Origin: Gemmatimonadota bacterium
GTDB lineage: Bacteria > Gemmatimonadota > Gemmatimonadetes > Longimicrobiales > Gaopeijiaceae
Assembly: GCA_028873815.1 (NCBI GenBank)
Contig: JAPPNN010000044.1
Location: 19,791-83,790, forward strand
Direction of reading: 5' to 3'
Length of the DNA stretch: 64,000 nucleotides
The notes beneath the pieces were generated by a model, which was given only the letters and a program-made list of their open reading frames with translations, made no database searches and had not been told where the DNA came from. The translations under genes were made by a program, and so were the position numbers. This document shows positions 17,701 to 26,358 of the stretch, piece after piece (position 1 is the first letter of the stretch; each line of letters begins with the position of its first letter).

Positions 17701-18383
17701 GCCCGGTCCCCGCGCTTCCCACGGTGCCCGAATGGGATGACCGGGTGCGCCTGACCCGCGAGAAGGAGGCGCTCGGCTTCTTCATATCGGGCCACCCGCT
17801 CGACCGTTACCGCGAAATCGCGCAAGCGTTCGATGAGGTGGGCGCGATGAAGACCAGAATGGGCGACTCCGTCGAGATGGCCTGCGTGGTCACGGCCGTC
17901 GCCCGCCAGGTATCCCGCCGTGACGGTTCGGAGTGGGCCAAGATCACTGTCGAGGGCTTTCACGGTACCGCGACGGTCCTCGCGTTCAAGGACGTGTGGC
18001 AGAGCTACAAGGGCACGGTGGAGACCGACGCCGTGGTGCTGCTGCGCGGCAAGGTGAGCGACCGGGACCGTGATGAAGGAGATCCCCCCGTATTCCTCGA
18101 TTCCGCCGAGCCCCTCGGGCAGGTGCGCGGCAGCGGGCGTCTGGCCGTGCGGATCGACCTCGGCGGGCACGAATCGCTGGCGGACGACACCTTCGCATCT
18201 GCCCGCGCAGTCGCCGACGCACACCCCGGAGCCGCCCCCGTCGAGGTGGTCCTCACCGAGTCGAACGGATCGGGCGTGCCTCGCCTGAGGTCGCGTTCGC
18301 TGAGAGTTTCGCCGGACCGTGAGACCATCCGTGCCCTCGAGGGTGTCTTTGGCAAGGGACGCGTCGGCTTGGCGAAGGTATGA
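14760..18383 (+). CDS. dnaE: DNA polymerase III subunit alpha
   Basis: The replicative polymerase catalytic subunit, 1207 residues. TTG at 14760 gives the canonical start MSFVHLHTHSEYSLLDG; the open frame upstream is a shadow of the hydrolase. The order is PHP domain (about 1-280, with the HLHTH metal motif and TDHG), palm with GPGRGSAAGSLVSYAL and the catalytic PDIDIDF (aspartates near 422 and 424), fingers, tandem HhH with NKSHSVAYSLLSY, and a C-terminal OB fold (about 1035-1120). Two glycine/alanine-rich insertions are unusual: about residues 310-335 before the palm and about 559-575 near GSRNGGGG. Family length is about 1160, so the excess is mainly these loops. Confidence 0.98.
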   Translation: MSFVHLHTHSEYSLLDGANRLADLVKKACEFEMPALALTDHGCLYGAWTFQKLARKAGVKPIIGMEAYVAPGDRRERARSGQGGKAHYHLVLLARDAEGYRNLMKLSSIGYTEGFYYRPRLDRDTLARHSDGLIVSSACMAGELARHLNAGNDDSAREVADWYANAFPDRYYLEVQAHGTPGQADLNQKIFALADDMGLPVVATNDAHFLQPDHHAAHDILVCIGTAKSKDDEDRLTYDDGLYFKSHEEMAAAFPGRPEVIENTLKIADEVSLTLEKKYRLPRFPLPEPFSDDNEYLVHLVEAGARERYASASGAGGGEGEPNAPGPGAEAGAGEDALPGHVRQRLDYELAVILKTGYAGYFLITWDFIRWARENGIPVGPGRGSAAGSLVSYALRITDLDPIEYGLLFERFLNPERISMPDIDIDFCYERRGEVIEYVRQKYGRDAVGQIITFGTMKSRAVIRDVGRVLGFEVGETDRIAKKIPNQPGQSYTVAEAVKQIRDVKALYASDDRHRKLFDYSITLEGLSRHASVHAAGVVIAPGPLSDYVPICTQGKGSRNGGGGRAHATGAEDGPDIVTQYDMNCLEDAGMLKMDFLGLKTLTVIHDAVQAVKDRQGEFRHPETGTVFESDAMDDVPLDEVDVYRMLASGGTSGVFQFESNLALDKLRAMRCDRFDDLVATNALIRPGPLDSGMTDKYIQRKLGREPVSYPAPGLEHILEPTYGIIVYQEQVMLIASDLAGYSLAEADVLRKAMGKKDAELIRAELDRFQGRVTERGLPRGAAARLAGQIETFGRYGFNKSHSVAYSLLSYKTAWLKRYYPAEFMAALLSSVLDKTDDVVKYIGECRDLGRYHPALEDGLVVLAPDVNESGWKFTVVGPGTIRFGLGAVRGVGAAAVQSILGARSQGGPFRSLFEFLKRIDLRAVNKRACEALIASGALDSCGHRAQLLAGLDAAYGEVMALLQEAELGQRSLFGGGGLERPVPALPTVPEWDDRVRLTREKEALGFFISGHPLDRYREIAQAFDEVGAMKTRMGDSVEMACVVTAVARQVSRRDGSEWAKITVEGFHGTATVLAFKDVWQSYKGTVETDAVVLLRGKVSDRDRDEGDPPVFLDSAEPLGQVRGSGRLAVRIDLGGHESLADDTFASARAVADAHPGAAPVEVVLTESNGSGVPRLRSRSLRVSPDRETIRALEGVFGKGRVGLAKV

Positions 18384-18454
18384 ATTCGCTGCCTGTGCGA
18401 CCCGTAGAGAGTATCGGAGCAGCCGCAGCTTGTCCGTCAGGAGAGAGACGAAGC

Positions 18455-19918
18455 ATGAGAACACTGTTGATTTGCACGACCATCGCGCTTGCCCCGCTCG
18501 GCACGCCTTCTCAGGCATACGGCCAGGAGTCGGAGCAGGGGACCACCGACCCGTCCGAGTTCGTCGGGAACTGGGTGGGGTCACTGAGCGTGGGGACGGT
18601 GCAGTTGCGCATGCGCTTCGAAATCGGCGAGAGCGGGGGAGAGCTGACCGCAAACGTATTCTCGGTGGATCAGGGCAATGCCCAGGTTCCGGTCGAGTCC
18701 GTGACCCTGACGGGCGCCACGGTAGCCATAGCGATGCCGATCGCAGGGGCCACGTTCGAGGGCACGCTATCGGCCGACGGCAACAGCATTGAGGGGTCTT
18801 TCGCCCAGATGGGCAGTACGCTGGCCCTGAATCTGGAACGAACCGACGCGGAAGAGACCGAGACACGCCGTCCCCAGGACCCGGTCGAGCCGTTCCCCTA
18901 CCTGTCGGAAGATGTCAGCTACGCCAACCCGGACGGCGGCCATACGCTGGCGGGCACCTTTACCAGACCTGAATCCGGCGGCCCCTTCCCGACCGTGATC
19001 CTGATCTCGGGCTCGGGTCCCCAGGACCGGGACGAGGCCTTGTTGGGACACCGCCCCTTCCTGGTACTCTCCGACCACCTTACGCGTCGCGGGATCGCGG
19101 TCCTGCGCTTCGACGATCGCGGCTTCGGCGAATCGACGGGGAACTTCGCGACCGCCACCTCACGCGATTTCGCCTCGGATGTGCTGGCCGGCGTCGCCTA
19201 CCTGAAGACCCGGGACGACGTGGATGCGGATGCGATCGGACTGGCCGGACATTCCGAGGGGGGCCTGATCGCACCCATGGTGGCCGCCGGGTCCGATGAT
19301 GTCGCCTACATCGTGCTGATGGCGGGGCCGGGCGTGAACGGCGAACAGATCCTGTATGCGCAGGGGGAGCTGATCGCGCGGGCGAACGGCGCCTCCCGGC
19401 AGGCGATCGCCCAGAACCGGGAGCTCCAGCGCGCCATGTTCGCGGTCCTCAAGGCGGAACCCGACGTGGAGCGCGCCGGCGCAGTACTTGCCGAACTGGT
19501 GCGCGCCGCCCTGGAGGAGGCGGGTGAGGAGGTGCGCGCGCAGGCCGGAATCACCGACGACGCTACCCTCGACGGTGCGGTGGCGGCCCAGGTCCAGTCC
19601 GTGAACACGCCCTGGTTCCGCTACTTCCTGACCTACGAACCGGCGGAGACGATCGAACGGGTCACGGTCCCGGTTCTGGCAATCAACGGCGAGAGAGACC
19701 TGCAGGTGCCGTACGAGGAGAACCTGCGCGAGATCGAAGCGGCGCTCCGGCGCGGCGGGAACACGGAATACGAGATCCATGCCCTGCCCGGCCTCAACCA
19801 CCTGTTCCAGTACTCCGACACCGGGTCGCCAAGCGAGTACCAGGCGATCGAGGAGACCTGGGCGGTCGAGGTCATGGAACTCATCGCGGACTGGATCCTG
19901 GAGACGGTGGAGGGCTAG
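18455..19918 (+). CDS. Exported alpha/beta hydrolase
   Basis: ATG at 18455 behind CAGGAGAGAG gives 487 residues with a signal peptide cut near AYGQ. An N-terminal beta domain of about 110 residues (VGNWVGSLSVG, FEGTLSADG repeats) resembles small lipocalin-like domains fused to such enzymes. The hydrolase domain has the oxyanion HG-like GSGPQDRDE, the nucleophile elbow GHSEGG, an acid in NGERDLQVP and a histidine in GLNHLF. It is probably a periplasmic esterase or peptidase; similar proteins are often annotated as dienelactone hydrolases without biochemical support. It converges on the exonuclease gene with a 9-base gap. Confidence 0.9.
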   Translation: MRTLLICTTIALAPLGTPSQAYGQESEQGTTDPSEFVGNWVGSLSVGTVQLRMRFEIGESGGELTANVFSVDQGNAQVPVESVTLTGATVAIAMPIAGATFEGTLSADGNSIEGSFAQMGSTLALNLERTDAEETETRRPQDPVEPFPYLSEDVSYANPDGGHTLAGTFTRPESGGPFPTVILISGSGPQDRDEALLGHRPFLVLSDHLTRRGIAVLRFDDRGFGESTGNFATATSRDFASDVLAGVAYLKTRDDVDADAIGLAGHSEGGLIAPMVAAGSDDVAYIVLMAGPGVNGEQILYAQGELIARANGASRQAIAQNRELQRAMFAVLKAEPDVERAGAVLAELVRAALEEAGEEVRAQAGITDDATLDGAVAAQVQSVNTPWFRYFLTYEPAETIERVTVPVLAINGERDLQVPYEENLREIEAALRRGGNTEYEIHALPGLNHLFQYSDTGSPSEYQAIEETWAVEVMELIADWILETVEG

Positions 19919-19927
19919 CCCGGGCTG

Positions 19928-20812
19928 CTAGCCGCTAAACCGGGAGGTTCGCAGCCGCTCCGCCCGCGTCCACAGTCCGGGTGCCCCCAGCGCCTCCGCC
20001 AGGTCCCGAAAGCCGTCGGTGGCGCCTCGCCACTCCAGTTCATCCACGTCGTCGAAAAGGGCCGCGCTGTCGCGCAGCGTCGCGAGGTCGCGGAACAGGA
20101 AGGCTGCGGCCCGATTGGCCCTCAGTGACTCCGCCAGCCGTTTCGCGCCCCGCACGCTGACGTCCCAGCGGACGGGGTGCCCCGGGATGTTCTCCAGGTG
20201 ACCGTAGCGGGCGAGCACCGTCGCGGTGGACTTCGCCCCCCAGCCCGGAACGCCCGGGAATCCGTCGGCGCTGTCTCCCACCAGCGCGAGGTAGTCGGGG
20301 ATGCTCGCAGGGGCCACGCCGAACCTGGCGACCACGCCAGGCTCGTCGCGCACCTCGTTCTTCCGGCGGTCCAGCTGCACCACGCGGTCCCCGACCACGC
20401 ACTGGGCCAGATCCTTGTCGGGAGTGCAGATGAACACCCGATCCACGCGCGGGTCCCGGCGGGCCCGGGCCGCGCCGGACGCAAGCCCGTCGTCCGCCTC
20501 CAGATCCTCCATCGGCCAGACGGGCACGCCCATGGTCGTGAGCGCTTTCTCCAGAGGGTGGAACTGGGCCAACAGCTCCGGATCGATCCCCGCGCCCGTC
20601 TTGTACCCGGGCCAGAGGTCGTTGCGGAACGACTCGATCACGTGATCGGTCGCGACCGCCATGTGGGTAGCTCCCCGTTCCAGCATGCCGAGCAGCGACG
20701 CGAGCACGCCGCGCATGCCCCCCACCTCACGCCCCGCCGAATCCGTGGCGGAAGGTGCGCCGAAGTGGTGCCGGAAGAGTTCGTAGGTGCCGTCTACGAG
20801 GTGGATGTTCAA
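19928..20812 (-). CDS. 5'-3' exonuclease of the flap-endonuclease family
   Basis: The most likely start is TTG at 20812, giving MNIHLVDGTYELFRHHFG, the conserved first metal-binding segment of the PIN-like domain; no ribosome site is evident, and frames further upstream enter the neighbouring promoter. The 294-residue protein has TPDKDLAQCV (second acidic cluster) and a helix-3-turn-helix segment GDSADGFPGVPGWGAKSTATVL that binds DNA. It corresponds to the stand-alone exonuclease domain of DNA polymerase I, used for RNA-primer or flap removal. It is cytoplasmic, unlike most neighbours, and is divergent from the S9 peptidase gene. Confidence 0.88.
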   Translation of the reverse strand: MNIHLVDGTYELFRHHFGAPSATDSAGREVGGMRGVLASLLGMLERGATHMAVATDHVIESFRNDLWPGYKTGAGIDPELLAQFHPLEKALTTMGVPVWPMEDLEADDGLASGAARARRDPRVDRVFICTPDKDLAQCVVGDRVVQLDRRKNEVRDEPGVVARFGVAPASIPDYLALVGDSADGFPGVPGWGAKSTATVLARYGHLENIPGHPVRWDVSVRGAKRLAESLRANRAAAFLFRDLATLRDSAALFDDVDELEWRGATDGFRDLAEALGAPGLWTRAERLRTSRFSG

Positions 20813-20900
20813 GGGCTGGACGCGTACTATGCTGAGGCTGACCACTGCAGGACGCCCACAGTCGCCCTTCGTCGTTCCGAGCGCAACAAGGAGCCAACCC

Positions 20901-22973
20901 ATGACCGCCATGCCCAGCCTCCGACACTTTCGCGTGATCGCCATCGCGATCCTTGCAATCCCGCTTCCGGCGGCCGCCCAGGAGAGCCACGCCGACGATC
21001 TGCTCACGGTCGGGCACTACCTGGACATGGAGCGCGTAGGCGATCCGCAGATCTCGCCGGACGGTAGTCGGATCGTCTTCGCCAAGTCGTGGGTCAACAA
21101 GATGGAGGACCGCTTCGATTCCGAGATCCGGATCATGGACGCCGACGGTGGCCGGAAGCGCTTCCTGCTGAAGGGTTCGAATCCACGGTGGTCCCCGGAC
21201 GGCACCCGCATCGCATACCTTGCCCCGGGCGATCCTTCCGGTCAGCAGATCTGGGTGCTCTGGATGGACGCGGAGGGCGCCCCCACACAGGTCACGCGTG
21301 AGACCGAGGCTCCGACCAATTTCCAGTGGTCCCCCGATGGGGAATACATCTACTTCCAGCGCTTCGTGGCACACCCGAATCCTTGGCCGATCGACCTGCC
21401 GGCGCCTCCGGAGGGTGCGAGTTGGACCGCGCCGCCCCGGATCATCGACCGGATCCACTACCGCTACGACCGGATCGGGTTCCTGGAGGACGGGTTCACC
21501 CATCTTTTCCGGGTTCCGAGCGGCGGCGGTACCGCCCGCCAACTGACCAGCGGCGAGTGGCACGCGGGCGCCACCTTTGCGCCGGGCGTGGGCAACGTCG
21601 GGTACGACCTGACGCCCGATGGCGGCACGCTGCTCTTCGACGGCCTCATGGAGGATACGGACAACCGCTATCGCGAGTCGCACATCTATGCTCTGGATCA
21701 CGCGACGGGCGACATCCGCCAGCTGACCTCCGAGCGCGGGCCCTGGGCGCGTCCGCTGGTGTCGCCCGACGGGCGGCACATCGCATATACGGGCTTCCCC
21801 TGGACGTCGCAGACGTACAAGACCACCGAGCTCTACGTGATGGACGCCGACGGCGGCAACGCGCGCCTGGTCTCCGGGGACCTCGACAGGGACATCGGCG
21901 CCATGCACTGGTCCCAAGACTCGCGCGGCGTGTACTTCACCGCCGGCGACCGCGGTACGATGAACGTGCACTACGCGACCACCGACGGTGAAGTCACCCA
22001 GGTCACGGAGGGCAACCACATGCTGTCGCTCACCTCGGCCACGGAGGATGGCCAGGCTGTCGGCACCCGCACCTCCCCGCACGAACCCGGCGATGTCGTC
22101 GCCTACGACCTGAGCCGCCCGGACGACATCCGGCAGCTCACCGAGGTCAACGCCGAGGTGCTCGCGGGCATGCGCCTGGGCGACGTGGAGGAGATCTGGT
22201 ACGAATCGACCGGGGGCACGCAGGTGCAGGGCTGGATCGTCAAGCCGCCCGATTTCGATCCCGACGGGAGTTACCCGCTCATCCTGCACATTCACGGCGG
22301 CCCGCACGCGATGTACAACGTCGCATTCAGCTATCCATACCAGAACTTCGCGGCCAACGGCTACGTGACGCTGTACACCAATCCCCGGGGGAGCACCGGA
22401 TACGGGACCGACTTCGGCAACGCCATCGACAACGGCTACCCGTCCGTCGACTATGACGACCTCATGGCCGGGGTCGACGCGGTGATCGATCGCGGCTACA
22501 TCAACGAGGACCAGATGTACGTCACGGGCTGCAGCGGCGGAGGCGTGCTCTCCAGCTGGGTGATCGGCCACACGACGCGCTTTGCGGCGGCGGGCGTGCG
22601 CTGCCCGGTGACCAACTGGATCAGCTTCGCGGGCACCGCCGATATCACGGTCTGGGGCTACTACCGCTATCACGGCTACCCGTGGGACAATCCGGACAAG
22701 TACCTGGAGCACTCATCGCTGATGTATGTCGAAAACGTCACGACTCCCACGATCGTGATCACCGGCGAGCTGGACCTGCGAACTCCGATGGCGCAGTCGG
22801 AAGAGTACTACCAGGCGCTGAAGCAACTGGGCGTCCCGACGAAGCTGCTCCGCTTCCAGGAAGAGTACCACGGGACCGGCTCCAAGCCCTCCAACTTCAT
22901 GCGCACCCAGCTCTACCTGATGAAGTGGTTCGAAGAGTACGGCGGCGAGCCGAGGATGACGATGGACGGATAG
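20901..22973 (+). CDS. Exported S9-family prolyl-oligopeptidase-like peptidase
   Basis: ATG at 20901 with AAGGAGCC upstream gives 690 residues. A signal peptide (about 1-25) is followed by a beta-propeller built of PD40-type repeats (ISPDGSRIVF, WSPDGTRIAYL, WSPDGEYIYF) and a C-terminal alpha/beta hydrolase domain with nucleophile motif GCSGGG, an acid in GELDLRTPM and a histidine in EEYHGTG. The layout matches acylaminoacyl-peptidase/DPP-type enzymes of clan SC. It should cleave short peptides in the periplasm, often after proline or from blocked N-termini. Confidence 0.94.
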   Translation: MTAMPSLRHFRVIAIAILAIPLPAAAQESHADDLLTVGHYLDMERVGDPQISPDGSRIVFAKSWVNKMEDRFDSEIRIMDADGGRKRFLLKGSNPRWSPDGTRIAYLAPGDPSGQQIWVLWMDAEGAPTQVTRETEAPTNFQWSPDGEYIYFQRFVAHPNPWPIDLPAPPEGASWTAPPRIIDRIHYRYDRIGFLEDGFTHLFRVPSGGGTARQLTSGEWHAGATFAPGVGNVGYDLTPDGGTLLFDGLMEDTDNRYRESHIYALDHATGDIRQLTSERGPWARPLVSPDGRHIAYTGFPWTSQTYKTTELYVMDADGGNARLVSGDLDRDIGAMHWSQDSRGVYFTAGDRGTMNVHYATTDGEVTQVTEGNHMLSLTSATEDGQAVGTRTSPHEPGDVVAYDLSRPDDIRQLTEVNAEVLAGMRLGDVEEIWYESTGGTQVQGWIVKPPDFDPDGSYPLILHIHGGPHAMYNVAFSYPYQNFAANGYVTLYTNPRGSTGYGTDFGNAIDNGYPSVDYDDLMAGVDAVIDRGYINEDQMYVTGCSGGGVLSSWVIGHTTRFAAAGVRCPVTNWISFAGTADITVWGYYRYHGYPWDNPDKYLEHSSLMYVENVTTPTIVITGELDLRTPMAQSEEYYQALKQLGVPTKLLRFQEEYHGTGSKPSNFMRTQLYLMKWFEEYGGEPRMTMDG

Positions 22974-22987
22974 CCGCGGCGGGCGGG

Positions 22988-23497
22988 TCAGCCGCGCGGT
23001 TGCCGCTGCAGCAGGCTCCTCAGGGTCTCGGTCTGCTCCTCGTTCAGCAGGGCCGAGAAGTCCCTGTGCAGGACCTCGAACGCGGGACCGAGCTGATCGA
23101 CGAGACTGCGCATCTCCTGCATCGCCTGTCTCGCTTGCGCGTTGCCAGCGCCCGCGCCGCGCCGGGCGCCGCCGCCTCTCCGCGCGGCCCCCATGCGGTC
23201 GCGCATCTGTGCCCGCACCCGGTCGTACCGGCCCAGCGCGCTCTTGTTGGCTTCCCGGAAGTCCGCAACCAGGACGGCCGCACTGTTCGCCTGCTCATCG
23301 CTGAGCGCAAGACGCTGGGAGAAGCCTTCGAAGCGCTGATCCAGCGCGTCCCACAGACGCACTCCGGGATTGTTCGCGAATCCGCCGAATGCGCCGCCGG
23401 GGCGCTGTGCGGTCGCGGAATCGGGCAAGGCGGCCGTGGCTGCCAGGGCGACGATGCCCAGGGCGAAAAGGGACTTGAGGTGTCTATTGCGTCTCAT
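22988..23497 (-). CDS. Spy/CpxP-like periplasmic helical protein
   Basis: ATG at 23497 gives 169 residues with a signal peptide ending at about residue 31 (ATAQ). The mature part is mostly helical, with an LTxxQ-like LSDEQANSAA and a C-terminal LNEEQTETLRSLL; these echo the repeated motifs of Spy/CpxP chaperones and heavy-metal resistance sensors. An RGGGARRGAGAG linker divides the two helical pairs. It may chaperone periplasmic proteins or limit envelope stress. It ends 14 bases from the convergent S9 gene. Confidence 0.65.
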   Translation of the reverse strand: MRRNRHLKSLFALGIVALAATAALPDSATAQRPGGAFGGFANNPGVRLWDALDQRFEGFSQRLALSDEQANSAAVLVADFREANKSALGRYDRVRAQMRDRMGAARRGGGARRGAGAGNAQARQAMQEMRSLVDQLGPAFEVLHRDFSALLNEEQTETLRSLLQRQPRG

Positions 23498-23585
23498 GAC
23501 GGGTATCTCCTGGCAAGGATGCTCGATGGGGCGCGGGCACCGTCCGTTGCCCTGTCCCTTTACGACATTCCGGCATCGCAAAGCG

Positions 23586-25808
23586 TTAGAACGCGACCAG
23601 CTTCGTCACCTTCAGCGTCACCGCCCGATCGATCACGCCGGCCTGCCCCGGTTCGGGACTCCGGTCGCGAAGCTCCGAATAGACCAGGAAGACATCGCTC
23701 AACGGAGCATGGATCAGGTTGAAGCGGACATTGGTCTGCAGTCGGTCGGAGGCCTCGTTGTACTGCACGAACGCGCTCAGGAACGTCCGCGTGTCATGCG
23801 CGTACCGGAGGCGTCCGGCGAAGAGGTTGGCGTCGAAGGTTCGGCCTGCCAACGTCAAGTGATTGCGCTGCGCCGTGCCCTCCACGAACAGGTGGGCGCT
23901 GGGACGCAGCGTTACGCCGCCGGTCACCGAGGATCGCTGGCCGTCGAAGAATTCTCCCCGCGTGACCGCCAGCGTGCCCCCCAGCTTGCGGCCGAGGTTG
24001 GACCTGTAGCTGGCCGTGAACGCGCCGAAGTCGTACTCGCCTGCCGGTATGGCGACGCCGGCGATGGGCGTGGCGGAGTCAAACCGCTCGTACGACGCCG
24101 AGTACTCCATCGTGAGCATGCCGCTGTCGAGGAACGCGACCCCAAGGCCAGGCGTGATTTCCCGGCTCTCCAGCGTCCATCCGAGATCCGAAAACAGGTT
24201 GACGTCCACATAGGGATTGAGTTCGCGCACGTGGGGGATGGCCGGTTGCGGATGCGCGCCCAGCGTCACGAAGCCCTGCCGCACGCCGCGCCGGGCTACG
24301 AACCCGACCCCCGGGTTGAAGTCGTCGCCGACCGTCTTTACGAGCACCGAAGCCGCCCACAGCGGGTCCCGCCATGCGAACTCGAGCGCTCCGGTCGTCC
24401 TATCGCCGTTCGCATCGGGCTCGTCGGTGACGGCCAGGTAGGAGTTGAGCAGCATCCGCCCACCGGCGAGCCGCAGGTTGGCGTCGGCGCCGAACGTCCG
24501 GTTGTAGGCGTCGGCCAAGCCCCGGCCCGTGCCCTCGCGGTTCACGAACATGAACCCGATGTCGCTGCTGGTCAGGACGTTTTTCCTGAGGCGCACCACG
24601 GCGAAATTCTCGCCTGGGTGCGAAGGCCCGTCGCGCGTCTGCATGTTGAGGAGGCCGACCGCATAGTCACCGACACGGCCTGTCATGCGCGCGCCCGCCG
24701 CGATCGGGACCGGCGTGCGGTCGGCCGACAAGCCGATTCGGCGACTGTGGAAGAGCTTGAAGTTCTGTGGGCCGGATCCTGTGCGGAAGTTGCGGACGCG
24801 GGCGTCCTGGAAGCTGAAGATCCCGTCGTTCTCCAGGAAGAAGTCCCGTTTCTCGGGGAAGAAAAGCGAGAATCGCGTGAGGTTGATCTGCTGTTCGTCC
24901 ACCTCCACCTGTGAGAAGTCCGTCAGCGCGGTGACGTCCAGCGTGAGCTGGGGTGTAATCCCCCACTTCAGGTCGAACCCCCCTTCCAGCTTCTCCGACG
25001 AGCCGTCGTTGCGGAGCCCGTCGCTCCGCACCCCGTTGACGAACGGCTTGACCCACAGGTTGCGTCCCTGCCCCAGCCCTTCCAGCGATGTCAGCGTTCC
25101 TGCCCGGGACATCTTGTAGACGCGAAACTGGCGGGTGAGCGGCGCCCAGTTGGAGTCTTCGGAGATTCGCCTGATTCGCCGCGAGAAGTTGATCCCCCAG
25201 TCCTGCGGTCCTTCCGTCTCGCGGAACCGGAGCGTCGTCATCGGCACCGCGATCTCCGCCACCCATCCGTACTCGGTGATCCTCGTGGCGACCTCGACTT
25301 CGCCCTCCCAGGCCCGGTTCACGGACTGCTGGTCGTTGAAGGCCTGCGCATCGAAGAGCGCCCCGGCCGGATTCACCGCGAAGAGGAACGCGTTTTGCCG
25401 GTCCAGGTACGTGTCGAGAGCGAAGCCGAAGATGTCCGAATCCTGTGTCGCGAAGTCCTGCTCCATGCCGGCCGATACCAGCGCCTCCGGGCGACTGTCG
25501 TACATCGTCGCGCCGACGTAGAGGCGCTGCCGGTCGTAGAGCACGCGGACGACGGTGCGCTCCGCCGACGGAACGCCCTGGTTCGGAATGGACTGGTAGA
25601 AGACGCCCCGGGTGGAGTCGGCCAGTGCCCATGCCGCCTCGTCCAGATTGCCGTCCAGCGCGATCGGCGAAGTGGCGCGTCTGGCCTCCAGCGACGGACG
25701 CGGCAACGCGTCGGGGTCGATGCGGTCGACCGGGACGACTTGAGATGCCAGCGGGTGTGGCGCGGCTATCAGGAGCGCCACGGCAAGGGCGCGGGGAGGA
25801 ACTGGCAA
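23586..25808 (-). CDS. DUF5916-family protein: CBM9-like domain plus outer-membrane barrel
   Basis: The 740-residue protein has a signal peptide, a carbohydrate-binding-family-9-like domain (about 40-230; IALDGNLDEAAW, AERTVVRVLYDRQRLYVG, WVAEIAVPMTTLRF) and the DUF5916 region that follows with ETGL-like FPEKRDFFLENDGIF, ending as a beta-barrel with a terminal aromatic (KLVAF). The start appears to be a TTG at 25808 with no clear ribosome site, six bases after the upstream DUF1640-like gene, so translation may depend on coupling. DUF5916 proteins are common outer-membrane proteins in Gemmatimonadota and Bacteroidota; their function is unknown. Confidence 0.88.
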   Translation of the reverse strand: MPVPPRALAVALLIAAPHPLASQVVPVDRIDPDALPRPSLEARRATSPIALDGNLDEAAWALADSTRGVFYQSIPNQGVPSAERTVVRVLYDRQRLYVGATMYDSRPEALVSAGMEQDFATQDSDIFGFALDTYLDRQNAFLFAVNPAGALFDAQAFNDQQSVNRAWEGEVEVATRITEYGWVAEIAVPMTTLRFRETEGPQDWGINFSRRIRRISEDSNWAPLTRQFRVYKMSRAGTLTSLEGLGQGRNLWVKPFVNGVRSDGLRNDGSSEKLEGGFDLKWGITPQLTLDVTALTDFSQVEVDEQQINLTRFSLFFPEKRDFFLENDGIFSFQDARVRNFRTGSGPQNFKLFHSRRIGLSADRTPVPIAAGARMTGRVGDYAVGLLNMQTRDGPSHPGENFAVVRLRKNVLTSSDIGFMFVNREGTGRGLADAYNRTFGADANLRLAGGRMLLNSYLAVTDEPDANGDRTTGALEFAWRDPLWAASVLVKTVGDDFNPGVGFVARRGVRQGFVTLGAHPQPAIPHVRELNPYVDVNLFSDLGWTLESREITPGLGVAFLDSGMLTMEYSASYERFDSATPIAGVAIPAGEYDFGAFTASYRSNLGRKLGGTLAVTRGEFFDGQRSSVTGGVTLRPSAHLFVEGTAQRNHLTLAGRTFDANLFAGRLRYAHDTRTFLSAFVQYNEASDRLQTNVRFNLIHAPLSDVFLVYSELRDRSPEPGQAGVIDRAVTLKVTKLVAF

Positions 25809-25814
25809 GGGCGG

Positions 25815-26162
25815 CTAAAGCAAGCGGTCCAGGCTCACGATGAGGCCGACGATGAGCACGACCTGGCCCAGCAGGAGCTGATACATGCGCGTCTTGAGGC
25901 CTTCCACGCTCAGGTGGAGCTTTGCGATCTCGCCCGTCACTTCGGTGCGGAGTTCTTCGAGCTTGCTGTTGATGTCGGTTTGGAATTCCTGGAATGTGTT
26001 CTCGAGGTCGCGCACCTGTCCCCTGGTCGCCCCATGGCCGGCGGCAAAGCCGTGAAACACGGTGACAAGGGTCTCCGCCTGGGACGCTTCGAATCCGGCC
26101 GCCTCAAGCGCCCGTGCAGCTTTCAGGGTGTCGACTCCGAACTCATTCATGGCTTCGAACAT
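25815..26162 (-). CDS. DUF1640/CCDC90-like coiled-coil membrane protein
   Basis: This 115-residue protein starts at ATG 26162 behind GGAGGAAGA. Its head (VDTLKAARALEAAGFEASQAE) matches the helical head of the DUF1640 family, followed by a coiled coil of about 50 residues and a single C-terminal transmembrane helix (LLLGQVVLIVGLIVSL). Mitochondrial relatives include MCUR1/CCDC90; bacterial members are small tail-anchored proteins of unknown role, sometimes linked to mobile or phage-like loci. It lies six bases upstream of the DUF5916 gene. Confidence 0.75.
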   Translation of the reverse strand: MFEAMNEFGVDTLKAARALEAAGFEASQAETLVTVFHGFAAGHGATRGQVRDLENTFQEFQTDINSKLEELRTEVTGEIAKLHLSVEGLKTRMYQLLLGQVVLIVGLIVSLDRLL

Positions 26163-26358
26163 CCCGTTCTTCCTCCCGTGGTGTCAAGTCGAAATCAATC
26201 AGGTTCCAAGCACCCTCAGGATCACTGTGGCGCGGGGGCAGGAGGATGGCCGGATGGGACTTCCGATGCCTATTGTGCTCTCGCGGACCGGAACTTCAGT
26301 TCAGGCCGGCGGGTTATCATGCCCGCGAGGCCCCTGCAATCAACTGATGAGGACGTCC

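Noticed and set aside
20727..22712. Minus-strand open frame of about 660 codons
   Set aside because: Antisense shadow of the S9 peptidase.
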